In this document: positions 7,616 through 15,486 of the stretch, piece by piece | Layout: each line of letters opens with the position of its first letter | Numbering within the stretch: position 1 is the stretch's first letter | NCBI GenBank assembly: GCA_000402295.1 | Contig: AQRW01000167.1 | Location: 1 to 28,457, forward strand | Direction: 5' to 3' | Source: Candidatus Aerophobus profundus SCGC AAA252-L23 | Lineage (GTDB): Bacteria; Aerophobota; Aerophobia; Aerophobales; Aerophobaceae | Length of the DNA stretch: 28,457 nucleotides | Position numbers and translations under genes: made by a program | The notes under the pieces: generated by a model | The model's input: the letters and a program-made list of their open reading frames with translations, nothing else | The model's database searches: none | What the model was told of the DNA's origin: nothing

Positions 7616-9748
7616 TGTAACCAATTCCTGTCCTTCTTCGTTTCCTAAATACCACTTTGCATATCCTTTTATCCTATTTATCCATTCGTCAATTACCTTT
7701 TCAGCATAGGTATCATTAGTGACTTTTTCTTCATTAAAGCTATGTCTTTCTGAAATTACAGCTCTCGCTCTGTATTCAATAAATTTAGTAAAGGCATCTT
7801 CAGTCAGAGTCTGTTCTACAACTACGAAAAAAATATTCTTGAATTCATCTTCTCTTGAGACATTATATAGAGTGTTTTCTACTTGCAATATTTCCTGAGC
7901 AGTTTTCCCAACAAAAACAGCAATATGTAAAGAATAGTCTTGCTTAAAGGTATTATTAAGTTTACTTTTTAGGAGATGTTCCTTAATCCCTGCCCAAAAT
8001 AGCCCAACCTCTGTTTTTCTTAAAATTAAATTGGTGAAAATACTTTCGATTTTTCCTCTTTGTCTCAGTGTTAAAACTTTACTTATATCCTCATATTCCT
8101 CTTTTCGTCTTTCTCTTTCTTTCTCGACTTCTTTTATTGGTAGTGTCGAGGTGGCTACTAAAAATAGATTATCGGGTGTTTTTTGAATTATTTCATTTGA
8201 ATCTATGAAATTTACCATTTCATCAATATAGTTTTCATAACTTGTTCCCAAAAACATAGACCGAATGTTATCGATAGATGGAGATACAAGCCCACTTTCA
8301 GTCTCGCTAACTTTTACTACACGGTAAAGGACATTTAGAAGCAAAATCCCTTTGAAGATTGCAGCATAATAAGCACTTTTCTCTTTTAATGTCTGTATAT
8401 GAAGTTTATATTTATCTAAAACTGAACCAAACTTTTCATAATTATCTCTTTCAAATTCTTCAACAAAGAAGTCCCATAAATAATCAGCGGTAAGATAGAA
8501 ATCCCTCTCTTCCGTTGGATGCTCCTCTATAAACTTTAAAAACCCTTTTTCGCTATCATGTAGAAAATTGAATATACTTCTTTCGGTTGAACCTATATTT
8601 CTGGCAACAAATGTCGCTGAATATGCTGTATATGGATGGATAGGGAACAAATTTTTAATAGTATTTTTAACGGTTATACCCTCATCGCCGATTATTCTAT
8701 TTACAAGAGTTTCTACATCAGAATTATTTTTCAAACATTCACTTTTCATTTCTTCCCATCTTACCTTATCTTTCTTCTTGATTGCTGCTTGAATAATATG
8801 GTAGGTGGTTATAGGCTCCATTGAATAATCAAGATAATGAAATCTACCAAGGATTTTCTCTATGTCTTCCTGAATCAATCTCGTTTGATATGGTTTTCTA
8901 TGACTTACTACAAAGAGGAATAGATTTTTATTTGCAGAGAGTTCTGCAATGTTCTGCAGTTCATTTAAAAGAGTACTCGTTTTCTCTAACTCCAAAACTG
9001 CCGTAAACTCATCCCAATAAAGCATCAGGTAATCTGCTATATTTTTCTCTTTTAATTCCTTAGTAACTTCACTTAGCCATTCACTTACATTAGTAAGTGA
9101 AAAATGGACTCCTAAACTTGAAGAAATTTCTTCGAGTTTTCTCAATATAGTTATATCCTGATTTGCCAATCTATTCAATAAATCTTTACTTTTGTTTACA
9201 TACATCTTAAGTTCCTGATTGGTGTGGATAACCTTGTTCCAATTAATATGAGCTGGATTTTCTTTTATCTGGTGTATCATTTTTCCAAAATCACTCTGAG
9301 TGGAAATAATAACGTTATTCTGCTTGAGTGCTTCTTTTGCTGCTTTTTCCACAACAAGAGCAAAGGTTCTATTATCTATTACATTAGATGCTCCCTTTAA
9401 AACCACAGGAAAGACTTTGTGTTCCTTTCTAAAATTTCGAACTCTCTCCTTAATTTGAATGTTATTAAACCCATCTATAAAGTCCTCTATATCTTCCAAA
9501 TTATCCCATAAAAGGTGTTTTACCACTGCTGTTGCGTGGCTTTTCCCGGTTCCATAAGTACCTTGAAGCCATATAGATTTTCTCTTGTCTATCACTTCCG
9601 ATGGTCGAAGAGCTGTTAAAACCTGCGACAACACAGTATGAAATTGTTCATTCGGAATGAATTGTTTCCAGTAATCACCTATTTCATCGGTAATACTATA
9701 AAATGGCTGAAAGTATTCTTTTAAACCTATTATCTCAGAATATTTCAT
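7521..9748 (-). CDS. brxC: BrxC (BREX ATPase), N-terminal 742 residues
   Basis: Start ATG at 9748 with GGGGGAG eight bases upstream; the frame hits an artificial TGA (7522-7520) created by the junction. Walker A GTYGTGKS lies at 63-70 (Lys69) and a Walker B-like YWDEF centres on Asp246-Glu247, so the ATPase core is intact. The following region is long and helical, as in BrxC/PglY proteins (the DUF6079-like group). The true protein continues in the piece at positions 94-1227, for 1119 residues in all. Its start overlaps the stop of the upstream DUF4007 gene by 4 bp (ATGA). BrxC is the large ATPase of BREX phage defence, needed for both restriction and self-recognition in the types studied so far. 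It is the same gene as the CDS at 1-1227. Confidence 0.9.
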
Positions 9749-10524
9749 TTATAGCTCCCCCTATCTATGTATAAGTCTATCACATCAAGACAATTTCTGT
9801 TTTGGTTGAGTTTAACTAATATTCCATCTTTTTCTCTTTGCATTTCAAATATATCTGGAAGCCACAAAGATCTTAAAAGGTTTTCTACCTTTAGAGTTTC
9901 AATTGTAAAAATCCTCTGAGGGCTAAGAGTATCGCCCTTAACCCACTTCAATTTAATTTTATAGCTACCACTTTCTCTGGCAAATTTATACAATGCATAC
10001 AAAACTGCAAATGGTGAAATTTCAGGATTTCCTTGTTTTATAACTATCCTGCTATTGCCTTGTTTTCTAATAATGCCTTGTTTTAACATATCACCAATGG
10101 GTGTTCTTTCAAAAGTTCCCACTAAGGATAAATAAGCAATAGTAACTGAACGGTTCGTCTTTCCGTAATATTTTGATATTAAAGATAAAATATTATCTCT
10201 TTTATATTCACCAGTATCAACAATGCTCCACCATTCAAAAAGTGGAGCATTAAAACAAAGGTTAGCCCACAAAAGGGACCATAAAAAATTGGAATATATC
10301 CTCTCATTTTTGAATATAATAAACATTCTGTTGAAAAACTTGGTTAAACCTTTATTCCTCCTTATGAGTTCCATATCTCTAAGGTAGTAATAAAAAGCAT
10401 CCTTTTGACGAGGTCCAAGAGAAGAATTGACAATAACATTTGTCTTTATATTAAAGAACATTTCCATCCATTCAATTCTTAAACCAAAAGATAAATATCT
10501 GAACATCCCAGGTTTTCTTCTCAT
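9745..10524 (-). CDS. Free-standing DUF4007 protein of the BREX operon
   Basis: 259 residues. The N-terminus (SFGLRIEW at 12-19, then LGPRQ at 36-40 and a LRDMEL segment) lines up with the C-terminal part of the next protein upstream (TFGMRKEW at 541-548, LGSRQ at 565-569, LKDAEL), which identifies both as DUF4007 domains. The family is known from defence loci next to PAPS-reductase-like genes; its molecular function is unknown, and winged-helix-like DNA binding would be only a guess. Both its start (10524) and its stop (9745) overlap neighbouring genes by 4 bp, so expression is tightly tied to brxP and brxC. There are no membrane segments or signal peptide. Confidence 0.8.
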   Translation of the reverse strand: MRRKPGMFRYLSFGLRIEWMEMFFNIKTNVIVNSSLGPRQKDAFYYYLRDMELIRRNKGLTKFFNRMFIIFKNERIYSNFLWSLLWANLCFNAPLFEWWSIVDTGEYKRDNILSLISKYYGKTNRSVTIAYLSLVGTFERTPIGDMLKQGIIRKQGNSRIVIKQGNPEISPFAVLYALYKFARESGSYKIKLKWVKGDTLSPQRIFTIETLKVENLLRSLWLPDIFEMQREKDGILVKLNQNRNCLDVIDLYIDRGSYK

Positions 10525-12890
10525 TTTTCACTTAGCATCTCTATTATCTTTTGAGCAGCTAAATCATCCCTTAAGTGTATATTATCCAATCCAGCAGTTA
10601 AATCTACTTTTACAATCTTATCTTTATTTTCCTGGAGCCACCTTAAAATATTTTTAAATTTTTCTTTTGATATACCAAAAAGTTTATAAGGTCCACCATC
10701 GCAATTCTCTCTGTAAAACTCTGAAACAGTGAGATCGTACCTCGCTTTACCTTCTGCGTACCTGTATAAACAATATGCAACAACCATTGGATGAATGTTA
10801 TCTGTTCCTATTTTTTTTACGTATCTGGTATTCTTTTCTTTTTCAATTAATCCGACCTTTAAATCCTTGCCAAGAGGGTTCGAATCAAAAAAATTCATCA
10901 GAGAAAATATTGTGTTAGATGCTGTCTTTTCTGGAATATTGCCATTTGCATCAACAATAACATCCTTTAATTCTTTCGAGGAATAACTTGTTCCCCATTT
11001 GATGTCTGACGTATACCATTTTATCACACCAGAGTTATAGTACAAATTTACCCATATTATCTCCCAAACTGAACTTTCATCTTTATTGAATACTTCTTTT
11101 AAAATCTCAGCAGACTTTGAAGGCACTTTTCGCTTTTCCTCTAATAATTCTGCATCTTTTAACCAGGCAACCATCGATTCAACCTGTCTTGAGCCCAAGT
11201 TATTAGATAAAAACCAGTTATCTATATTGTTTAAAAAAGAGCTGAGCCATTCTTTCCTCATTCCAAAAGTTTGATATCTGCTAGTTGCAACTTTGTATTT
11301 TCTCATATTCTTACCTCCACTTGATATATATACTGATTTAGCCATTAAGCAGCCTTTTTCTACAAAGTTCAAACAATTGCCACAATGAATGCAATAATTT
11401 CTGTCTATTTTTACTTGAGGTATAATTCTTAAAGCCGCGGTTGGACATTCCACTTCGCAAGCCCCACAATGAATGCAGTATGTTGATTTATATAAGACTT
11501 TTTTTAACTTACTTAGAGAAATAATGTCTCTACCAATATTACTGACTCTAATGAGAGTTTTTTTATTGTCATCTTCACTCTCAACCTCGAAATTAAAAAT
11601 TTCACTACCTACTTTTATCTCTCCTATAATCTTATCCTTTCGGTCTTTATAAATCACATCTCCTAATGTTTTAACCCATTCCAAAAAATTCTCTCTCGAT
11701 TTAGTTAAGACAGCTTTTAAATTACCCTTTTCTTCAACAAAATCTATTCGTGTACCATCTGTATTGAGACCTCTTCCACCTGCTCTTTTTTTCCATTGTC
11801 CTTTGGACAAATACTCTTTTACTTTTTCCTCATCTTTTAAACCTATTAAATTAGTATACTTTTCTATAATACTTATGTATCTCTTCGATAAATTTGGGAA
11901 AGTCTTATTTATAATAAATTCTGACCACTCTGAACCAAAAGGACAAATGCTACAGCCAATTCTATTTAGGCCATACCTATATGCTTTGTTTATTCCTATA
12001 TTCCTTAAAAATAGATATAAAAACACTTCGGAGAAATTCCAAAATTGAATTACTTCTGCGTTGGTCTGCATCATTTGCTTAACCATTTTGGTAATTCTCT
12101 TATAACTACTTCTATTACTACTTTCATCAGCCCTTACTCCTTCAAATACTAAAATATTAGGTTCTCCATTTCCATTGTATAATTTCCTTATAAGTCTTGT
12201 AAAAGGGGCAGTTTTACAAACAGAACAACACCACCGGTGAATTCTACTTGGTGGCCCAAATTTCTCCCATAGCTCAACTGCTCTTTCCTTGTGTCTTGCA
12301 GTATAGAGTTCTAACTCAGGATAAAGTTTCTGGTACATTCTTTTGGTTTCTTCCACTGTTTTGTAAGTAAAGGGAAGTTCCATTGTAGTATCTGTAAAAA
12401 TAACTAAATACTCATCGGGTGGCAAAACTCTGCTCACAATATCTAAAACAACCTGTGAATCTTTCCCCCCGCTAAACGCAACCGCAAAATAGTCAACCTT
12501 ATTCTTATAAATTTTATAAGTGTGCTCTACAAAATCCATTGCTTCATTTTCTAAGGTAAATAAAGCATCTTTGTTTTTTTCTATCATTAATTTTACATCT
12601 ACAGGTTCTAATCTTAAATTTTCTCCCTTTTCTACAATGACTACCTCTGGCTCTTCAAAAATATTTCCGCCCTTTGCTTGTGCTACCCACTCTCCTCGGT
12701 AAAAATATCTTCTCCCAATTGCCCATAATAACGGTTCTTCAGCCTTGGGATATTTCCAATATTTATCAAATCCTAAAAGATTCAATTCTTCAAAAAAGAC
12801 AGGTCTTGGTGGAACAATTTCTTCTCGTTTATCTATTTTATCAGTTAACAAAATTCCTCTGCTTTCTTTATCCCATTTAACTTTATACAT
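10521..12890 (-). CDS. brxP: BrxP-like PAPS-reductase-family protein fused to two 4Fe-4S motifs and DUF4007
   Basis: 789 residues in four parts. Residues 1-100 form an N-terminal region resembling that of archaeal PAPS-reductase/ferredoxin fusions. Residues about 130-330 form the PAPS-reductase (adenosine-nucleotide alpha-hydrolase) domain, with PP-loop SGGKDS at 140-145 and two cysteine pairs, CCSVC at 221-225 and CSIC at 313-316, that could hold an Fe-S cluster as in DndC-type proteins. A bacterial-ferredoxin domain follows, with Cys472/475/478/482 and Cys500/503/506/514. Residues about 532-789 are DUF4007. Type-4 BREX carries a PAPS-reductase-family gene where other types have a methyltransferase, so a role in sulfur-based DNA modification or nucleotide chemistry is possible but not shown. 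AAGGTGA about eight bases upstream supports the ATG at 12890. The gene overlaps the DUF4007 gene by 4 bp. Confidence 0.85.
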   Translation of the reverse strand: MYKVKWDKESRGILLTDKIDKREEIVPPRPVFFEELNLLGFDKYWKYPKAEEPLLWAIGRRYFYRGEWVAQAKGGNIFEEPEVVIVEKGENLRLEPVDVKLMIEKNKDALFTLENEAMDFVEHTYKIYKNKVDYFAVAFSGGKDSQVVLDIVSRVLPPDEYLVIFTDTTMELPFTYKTVEETKRMYQKLYPELELYTARHKERAVELWEKFGPPSRIHRWCCSVCKTAPFTRLIRKLYNGNGEPNILVFEGVRADESSNRSSYKRITKMVKQMMQTNAEVIQFWNFSEVFLYLFLRNIGINKAYRYGLNRIGCSICPFGSEWSEFIINKTFPNLSKRYISIIEKYTNLIGLKDEEKVKEYLSKGQWKKRAGGRGLNTDGTRIDFVEEKGNLKAVLTKSRENFLEWVKTLGDVIYKDRKDKIIGEIKVGSEIFNFEVESEDDNKKTLIRVSNIGRDIISLSKLKKVLYKSTYCIHCGACEVECPTAALRIIPQVKIDRNYCIHCGNCLNFVEKGCLMAKSVYISSGGKNMRKYKVATSRYQTFGMRKEWLSSFLNNIDNWFLSNNLGSRQVESMVAWLKDAELLEEKRKVPSKSAEILKEVFNKDESSVWEIIWVNLYYNSGVIKWYTSDIKWGTSYSSKELKDVIVDANGNIPEKTASNTIFSLMNFFDSNPLGKDLKVGLIEKEKNTRYVKKIGTDNIHPMVVAYCLYRYAEGKARYDLTVSEFYRENCDGGPYKLFGISKEKFKNILRWLQENKDKIVKVDLTAGLDNIHLRDDLAAQKIIEMLSEK

Positions 12891-12898
12891 TTAGTAGG

Positions 12899-13112
12899 TC
12901 ACCTTAAAAGATTTCCCCATTCATTAAATTTAAAGTCATAACTTGCTGCAACGTCGGTAGAAACAATGCATAAACTCATCTCTCCTTCCTCCGTCTCTTG
13001 AAGAGCAAAAAGCAATCTTCGGAAGATTTTCAATTAAATAACCTCCCAAAAGCCTTACCGAATCTTTGATAGGTAAAATTTCATCCAGAAAGCAAACCTG
13101 GTAAATGCCCAT
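12899..13112 (-). pseudogene. Small unrecognised ORF leading the BREX operon, apparently broken by one extra base
   Basis: From ATG 13112 (GGAGGA nine bases upstream) the frame gives 58 residues and stops at 12936. Removing one base from the A5 run at 13007-13011 (T5 on the coding strand) gives a more protein-like 70-residue product instead: it begins MGIYQVCFLDEILP, passes KIAFALQETEEGE and ends FNEWGNLLR, stopping at 12899-12901, only 8 bp before brxP. The clean coupling to brxP and the balanced composition after the shift suggest a real small gene with a sequencing or amplification error, a recent frameshift mutation, or slippage on the homopolymer. I do not recognise the protein. The 58-residue unshifted version is the alternative. 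Confidence 0.4.
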
Positions 13113-13313
13113 TTCGAGACATCCTCCTACTTACCCTCTATATGCGGCTTACAGATATACCTTTTACCAGAGACTGTCGAATGGTAGTTATTAACGAAGG
13201 AGATCTGAGAAGAGGTGCTCTACCAAAGAGATTGGGTTGGGCTAATTAAGGTGAACTCTCGGGTTGCAAGAAGTCATCTTTTTGATTCAGATATTCTCAA
13301 CAAAACCTTGCTT

Positions 13314-13341
13314 ATTATACATCAGGAGGGATTTTAGTCAA
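13314..13341 (-). promoter_or_regulatory. Near-consensus sigma-70 promoter for the BREX operon
   Basis: On the minus strand, TTGACT (13341-13336) and TATAAT (13319-13314) are separated by 16 bases. The -10 box is perfect and the -35 box has one mismatch. It points at the small ORF and brxP, giving a leader of roughly 195 bases before 13112. It lies downstream of the SDR stop and its hairpin, so the BREX genes probably have their own transcription start. Confidence 0.6.
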
Positions 13342-13401
13342 ATTGGCTTCTTGAGAATTCGAGCATTTCTGCATCATTTTTCAAAGAGCAGAATCTTGCT
13401 C

Positions 13402-13428
13402 ACTCAGGGGAAGTATTTTCCCCTGAGT
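13402..13428. terminator. Perfect 11-bp hairpin just after the SDR gene
   Basis: ACTCAGGGGAA and TTCCCCTGAGT form an 11-bp stem with a 5-base loop, starting three bases beyond the SDR stop codon. In the minus (SDR) direction the following bases are not a run of T, so it is a poor classic rho-independent terminator. It may work as a 3'-end stabiliser or a weak terminator separating the metabolic genes from the BREX island. Confidence 0.5.
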
Positions 13429-13431
13429 AAT

Positions 13432-14247
13432 TTACCACTGGGTTAGTCCCCCATCTACCACTAAATTATGGGCGGTGACAAAGCTGGAAGCCTCCGAGGC
13501 CAAGAAGACCACCGCACCTTTCATTTCTTTTCCTTCTTCACCTTGACGTCCCATCATAAAGGTTTTTCGGTAGGCTTGACAGAACTTTTCCGGCAAATTC
13601 TCACGGTAGAAACCACCCGGGCTGATACAGTTTACCCGGATGTTGTAGGAAGCTAAGTAAGCCGCCATATCCTTGGTAAGAGCAATCACTCCACCCTTAG
13701 CGGCAATATAGTCAGCCGTATTTCCTCCCATATTGGTTCCTTGGTAAACACGACGATCCTTGCCAATCATCCCCGCTACTGAGCCAATATTAATGATTCG
13801 TCCCTTTCTGGCTTTCATCATATATTTAGCTACCACATACTTGCTGCAAAGAAAAGTACCGGTTAAATTGACCTCTATAGTATGTTGCCATTCTTTTAGG
13901 GGACGTACCTCAAAGGAAGCACTTTCTTTGCTGCTTTTCACATTGCCGGCGTTATTGACCAGAATGTCAATCTTCCCAAATTCTTTGAGCACCGAGTCAA
14001 CTACTCGAATAACCTCATTCTCTTTGGTAAGATCAAGAGTTAGAGGGACAATTTTTCTTTCCGTCTCAAGGGCAATTGCCTCAGCAGCTTTCCGGGCTTT
14101 GGACAAGTTTCGACTGGTGATGACCACATCAGCTCCGGCCTCAGCCAGGGCCAGGGCCATATCGTAGCCTAATCCACTGGCGCCCCCGGTAACCATAGCC
14201 ACGCAATCCTTCAGGCTAAATAGTTTCCAGATATTATTCTCGTCCAT
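13432..14247 (-). CDS. Short-chain dehydrogenase/reductase (gluconate 5-dehydrogenase-like)
   Basis: 271 residues, normal for classical SDRs. It has the cofactor motif TGGASGLG at 20-27, NNAG at 98-101, and the catalytic set Ser156, Tyr180 and Lys184 (YxxxK). The C-terminal SPGGFYRENLP and VDGGLTQW segments are typical of sugar-acid and polyol oxidoreductases of the 2-deoxy-D-gluconate 3-dehydrogenase / gluconate 5-dehydrogenase group. The Thr/Ser-Arg at 45-46 after the second strand may favour NADP(H), which is only a hint. GGAGGA lies about twelve bases before the ATG. It is the last gene of the minus-strand metabolic stretch, after two URO-D-like genes. A role in oxidising a sugar- or polyol-type intermediate is inferred from family and context. 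Confidence 0.88.
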   Translation of the reverse strand: MDENNIWKLFSLKDCVAMVTGGASGLGYDMALALAEAGADVVITSRNLSKARKAAEAIALETERKIVPLTLDLTKENEVIRVVDSVLKEFGKIDILVNNAGNVKSSKESASFEVRPLKEWQHTIEVNLTGTFLCSKYVVAKYMMKARKGRIINIGSVAGMIGKDRRVYQGTNMGGNTADYIAAKGGVIALTKDMAAYLASYNIRVNCISPGGFYRENLPEKFCQAYRKTFMMGRQGEEGKEMKGAVVFLASEASSFVTAHNLVVDGGLTQW

Positions 14248-14265
14248 TTCTTGCTTACTTCCTCC

Positions 14266-14331
14266 GGGAGGCTAAAGCCTCCCCTACCCGAGGTGGAACC
14301 TCCCCTATCCAAAGTGGAGCCGTCCCTACCC
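14266..14331. repeat. Three tandem degenerate ~21-bp units of the GGCTAAAGCC palindrome family
   Basis: The first unit is a palindrome, GGGAGGCTAAAGCCTCCC, followed by CTACCC. Two diverged units follow, ending CCTATCC and CCCTACCC. The array fills the gap between the SDR gene and the URO-D-like gene. Relatives occur at 21394-21418, 23979-24000 and 26597-26647. Confidence 0.75.
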
Positions 14332-15483
14332 TAAACTCGTTTCAATGAGCTCATTAAGCCGTCTCCAGTAATAGACAAAGTTCTCAAAAGGAACATCCGG
14401 AGGAACCAGATGATCTACGTGGGGAATATATCCTCCCTGCTTTACCATATAGGGGATTTTACTTTCTAACTCTCTATCAATAGAAGATTTATCCTGAGCC
14501 AGGACTCGTTTGTCAATTCCTCCGGTTATCTGGAGACGAGGAAATTTCTTCCTCACTTCTACCACATCCATTCCTGCCGCTACTTCCATAGGGGTAATAC
14601 CGGTAACTCCTCCCTCCATAAAGAGAGGGATAAGTTTCCAGCAATTACCGTCGGTATCCACGATAATAGTATCTACTCCCCTATCTTTGAGAAAAGAAGT
14701 AAATTTCTGGTAAGCCGGGAGCATAAATTCTCGGAAGATTTCCGGAGAGATTAAGGAACCGGTTTTGTAACACATATCTTCCCACATTAAAAAACAATCA
14801 GGTTTGATTTTTTCCAGTACCGGACGGTAAATTTCCATCCAAAGATCAAGGAGATAATAAATTATCTCCTTGATCAAATTAGGCTGATCGTAATAAGAAG
14901 TAAAGAGTTTTACTTCCCCCAATAGAAATCGCACCGGTCCAAAAAATCCTATTTCTCCTCCCATCATCAAGGGACAGTCTCTCTTTTCATAAGTCTCCAT
15001 TAAACTATTGAGATCCTGAGGATATCTTCCTGGAGTGGCTGGATTTAACCTTTCCCTCTTGAATTTCTCCCAATCATCTCGGTTCTTGACCGGCCAATCA
15101 AGATACTGGGGAATACTATCATTTTCTTGGCCAATCCTTTTTTTAATTCCCATTTCATCAATAATTACTTTGCTACCGTCATTAGATTCACTTATTACTT
15201 TAAGGTTAAATTCGGGAAAAGCCCAGGATTTTACCGGAAAAAGCATTGCCTGTTTATCAAATTTGAATACTCGCTCTAAATCTTCACATCTTGCTTTCCC
15301 CGGCTCATGCCAGAACTTCTCCACGCTTACTCCCGAGGGAATGTCTGAGGGTATTCCCTTTATCTTAGTCAGACCTTCCTGATACCACCTTCTTATGGTT
15401 CCCGACCAATAGCCAAACTCCCGAAGAAAAGGAGAGACTTTATCAAAATTCATGGTCGCCAGAAATTTCTCTTTTGAATTCAT
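14326..15483 (-). CDS. URO-D-like methyltransferase-family protein (no HxC zinc motif)
   Basis: 385 residues with the uroporphyrinogen-decarboxylase fold family pattern: a SPEIFREFMLPAYQKF helix near 246-261, VDTDGN at 275-280, GGIDKR, and a C-terminal GGYIPHVDHLVPPDVP segment. In place of the zinc-binding HxC of corrinoid methyltransferases (MtaA type) it has Asp276-x-Asp278-Gly-Asn. This subgroup is common in uncultured anaerobes; its substrate is unknown and it is not the heme-pathway HemE. It starts three bases after the stop of the upstream URO-D-like gene, so the two are one transcription unit. Methyl transfer is inferred from the family; decarboxylation or another C1 reaction is possible. 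Confidence 0.8.
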   Translation of the reverse strand: MNSKEKFLATMNFDKVSPFLREFGYWSGTIRRWYQEGLTKIKGIPSDIPSGVSVEKFWHEPGKARCEDLERVFKFDKQAMLFPVKSWAFPEFNLKVISESNDGSKVIIDEMGIKKRIGQENDSIPQYLDWPVKNRDDWEKFKRERLNPATPGRYPQDLNSLMETYEKRDCPLMMGGEIGFFGPVRFLLGEVKLFTSYYDQPNLIKEIIYYLLDLWMEIYRPVLEKIKPDCFLMWEDMCYKTGSLISPEIFREFMLPAYQKFTSFLKDRGVDTIIVDTDGNCWKLIPLFMEGGVTGITPMEVAAGMDVVEVRKKFPRLQITGGIDKRVLAQDKSSIDRELESKIPYMVKQGGYIPHVDHLVPPDVPFENFVYYWRRLNELIETSLG

Positions 15484-15486
15484 TTA

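Larger units (their letters stand above)
12891..13431. other. Region between brxP and the SDR gene: island border with leader and promoter
   Basis: 541 bp. It holds the small broken ORF (12899-13112), a good minus-strand promoter (13314-13341) and a perfect hairpin beside the SDR stop (13402-13428). The stretch 13113-13307, about 195 bp, would be an untranslated leader of the BREX message; I see no known riboswitch or strong hairpin there. Short in-frame stops occur in all frames of the rest, so no larger gene is hidden here. No integrase, tRNA or direct repeat marking an insertion was found. Confidence 0.6.

Noticed and set aside
7524..7709. 61-residue C-terminal tail of aminotransferase 2
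   Set aside because: These codons are antisense brxC brought in by the junction and match nothing in the DegT family.
13760..14167. Plus-strand ORF opposite the SDR gene, and other long antisense ORFs across the window
   Set aside because: They are shadows of well-supported genes, with no ribosome sites or family features.
14266..14331. Possible CRISPR array
   Set aside because: There are only three degenerate 21-bp units with no unique spacers and no cas genes.
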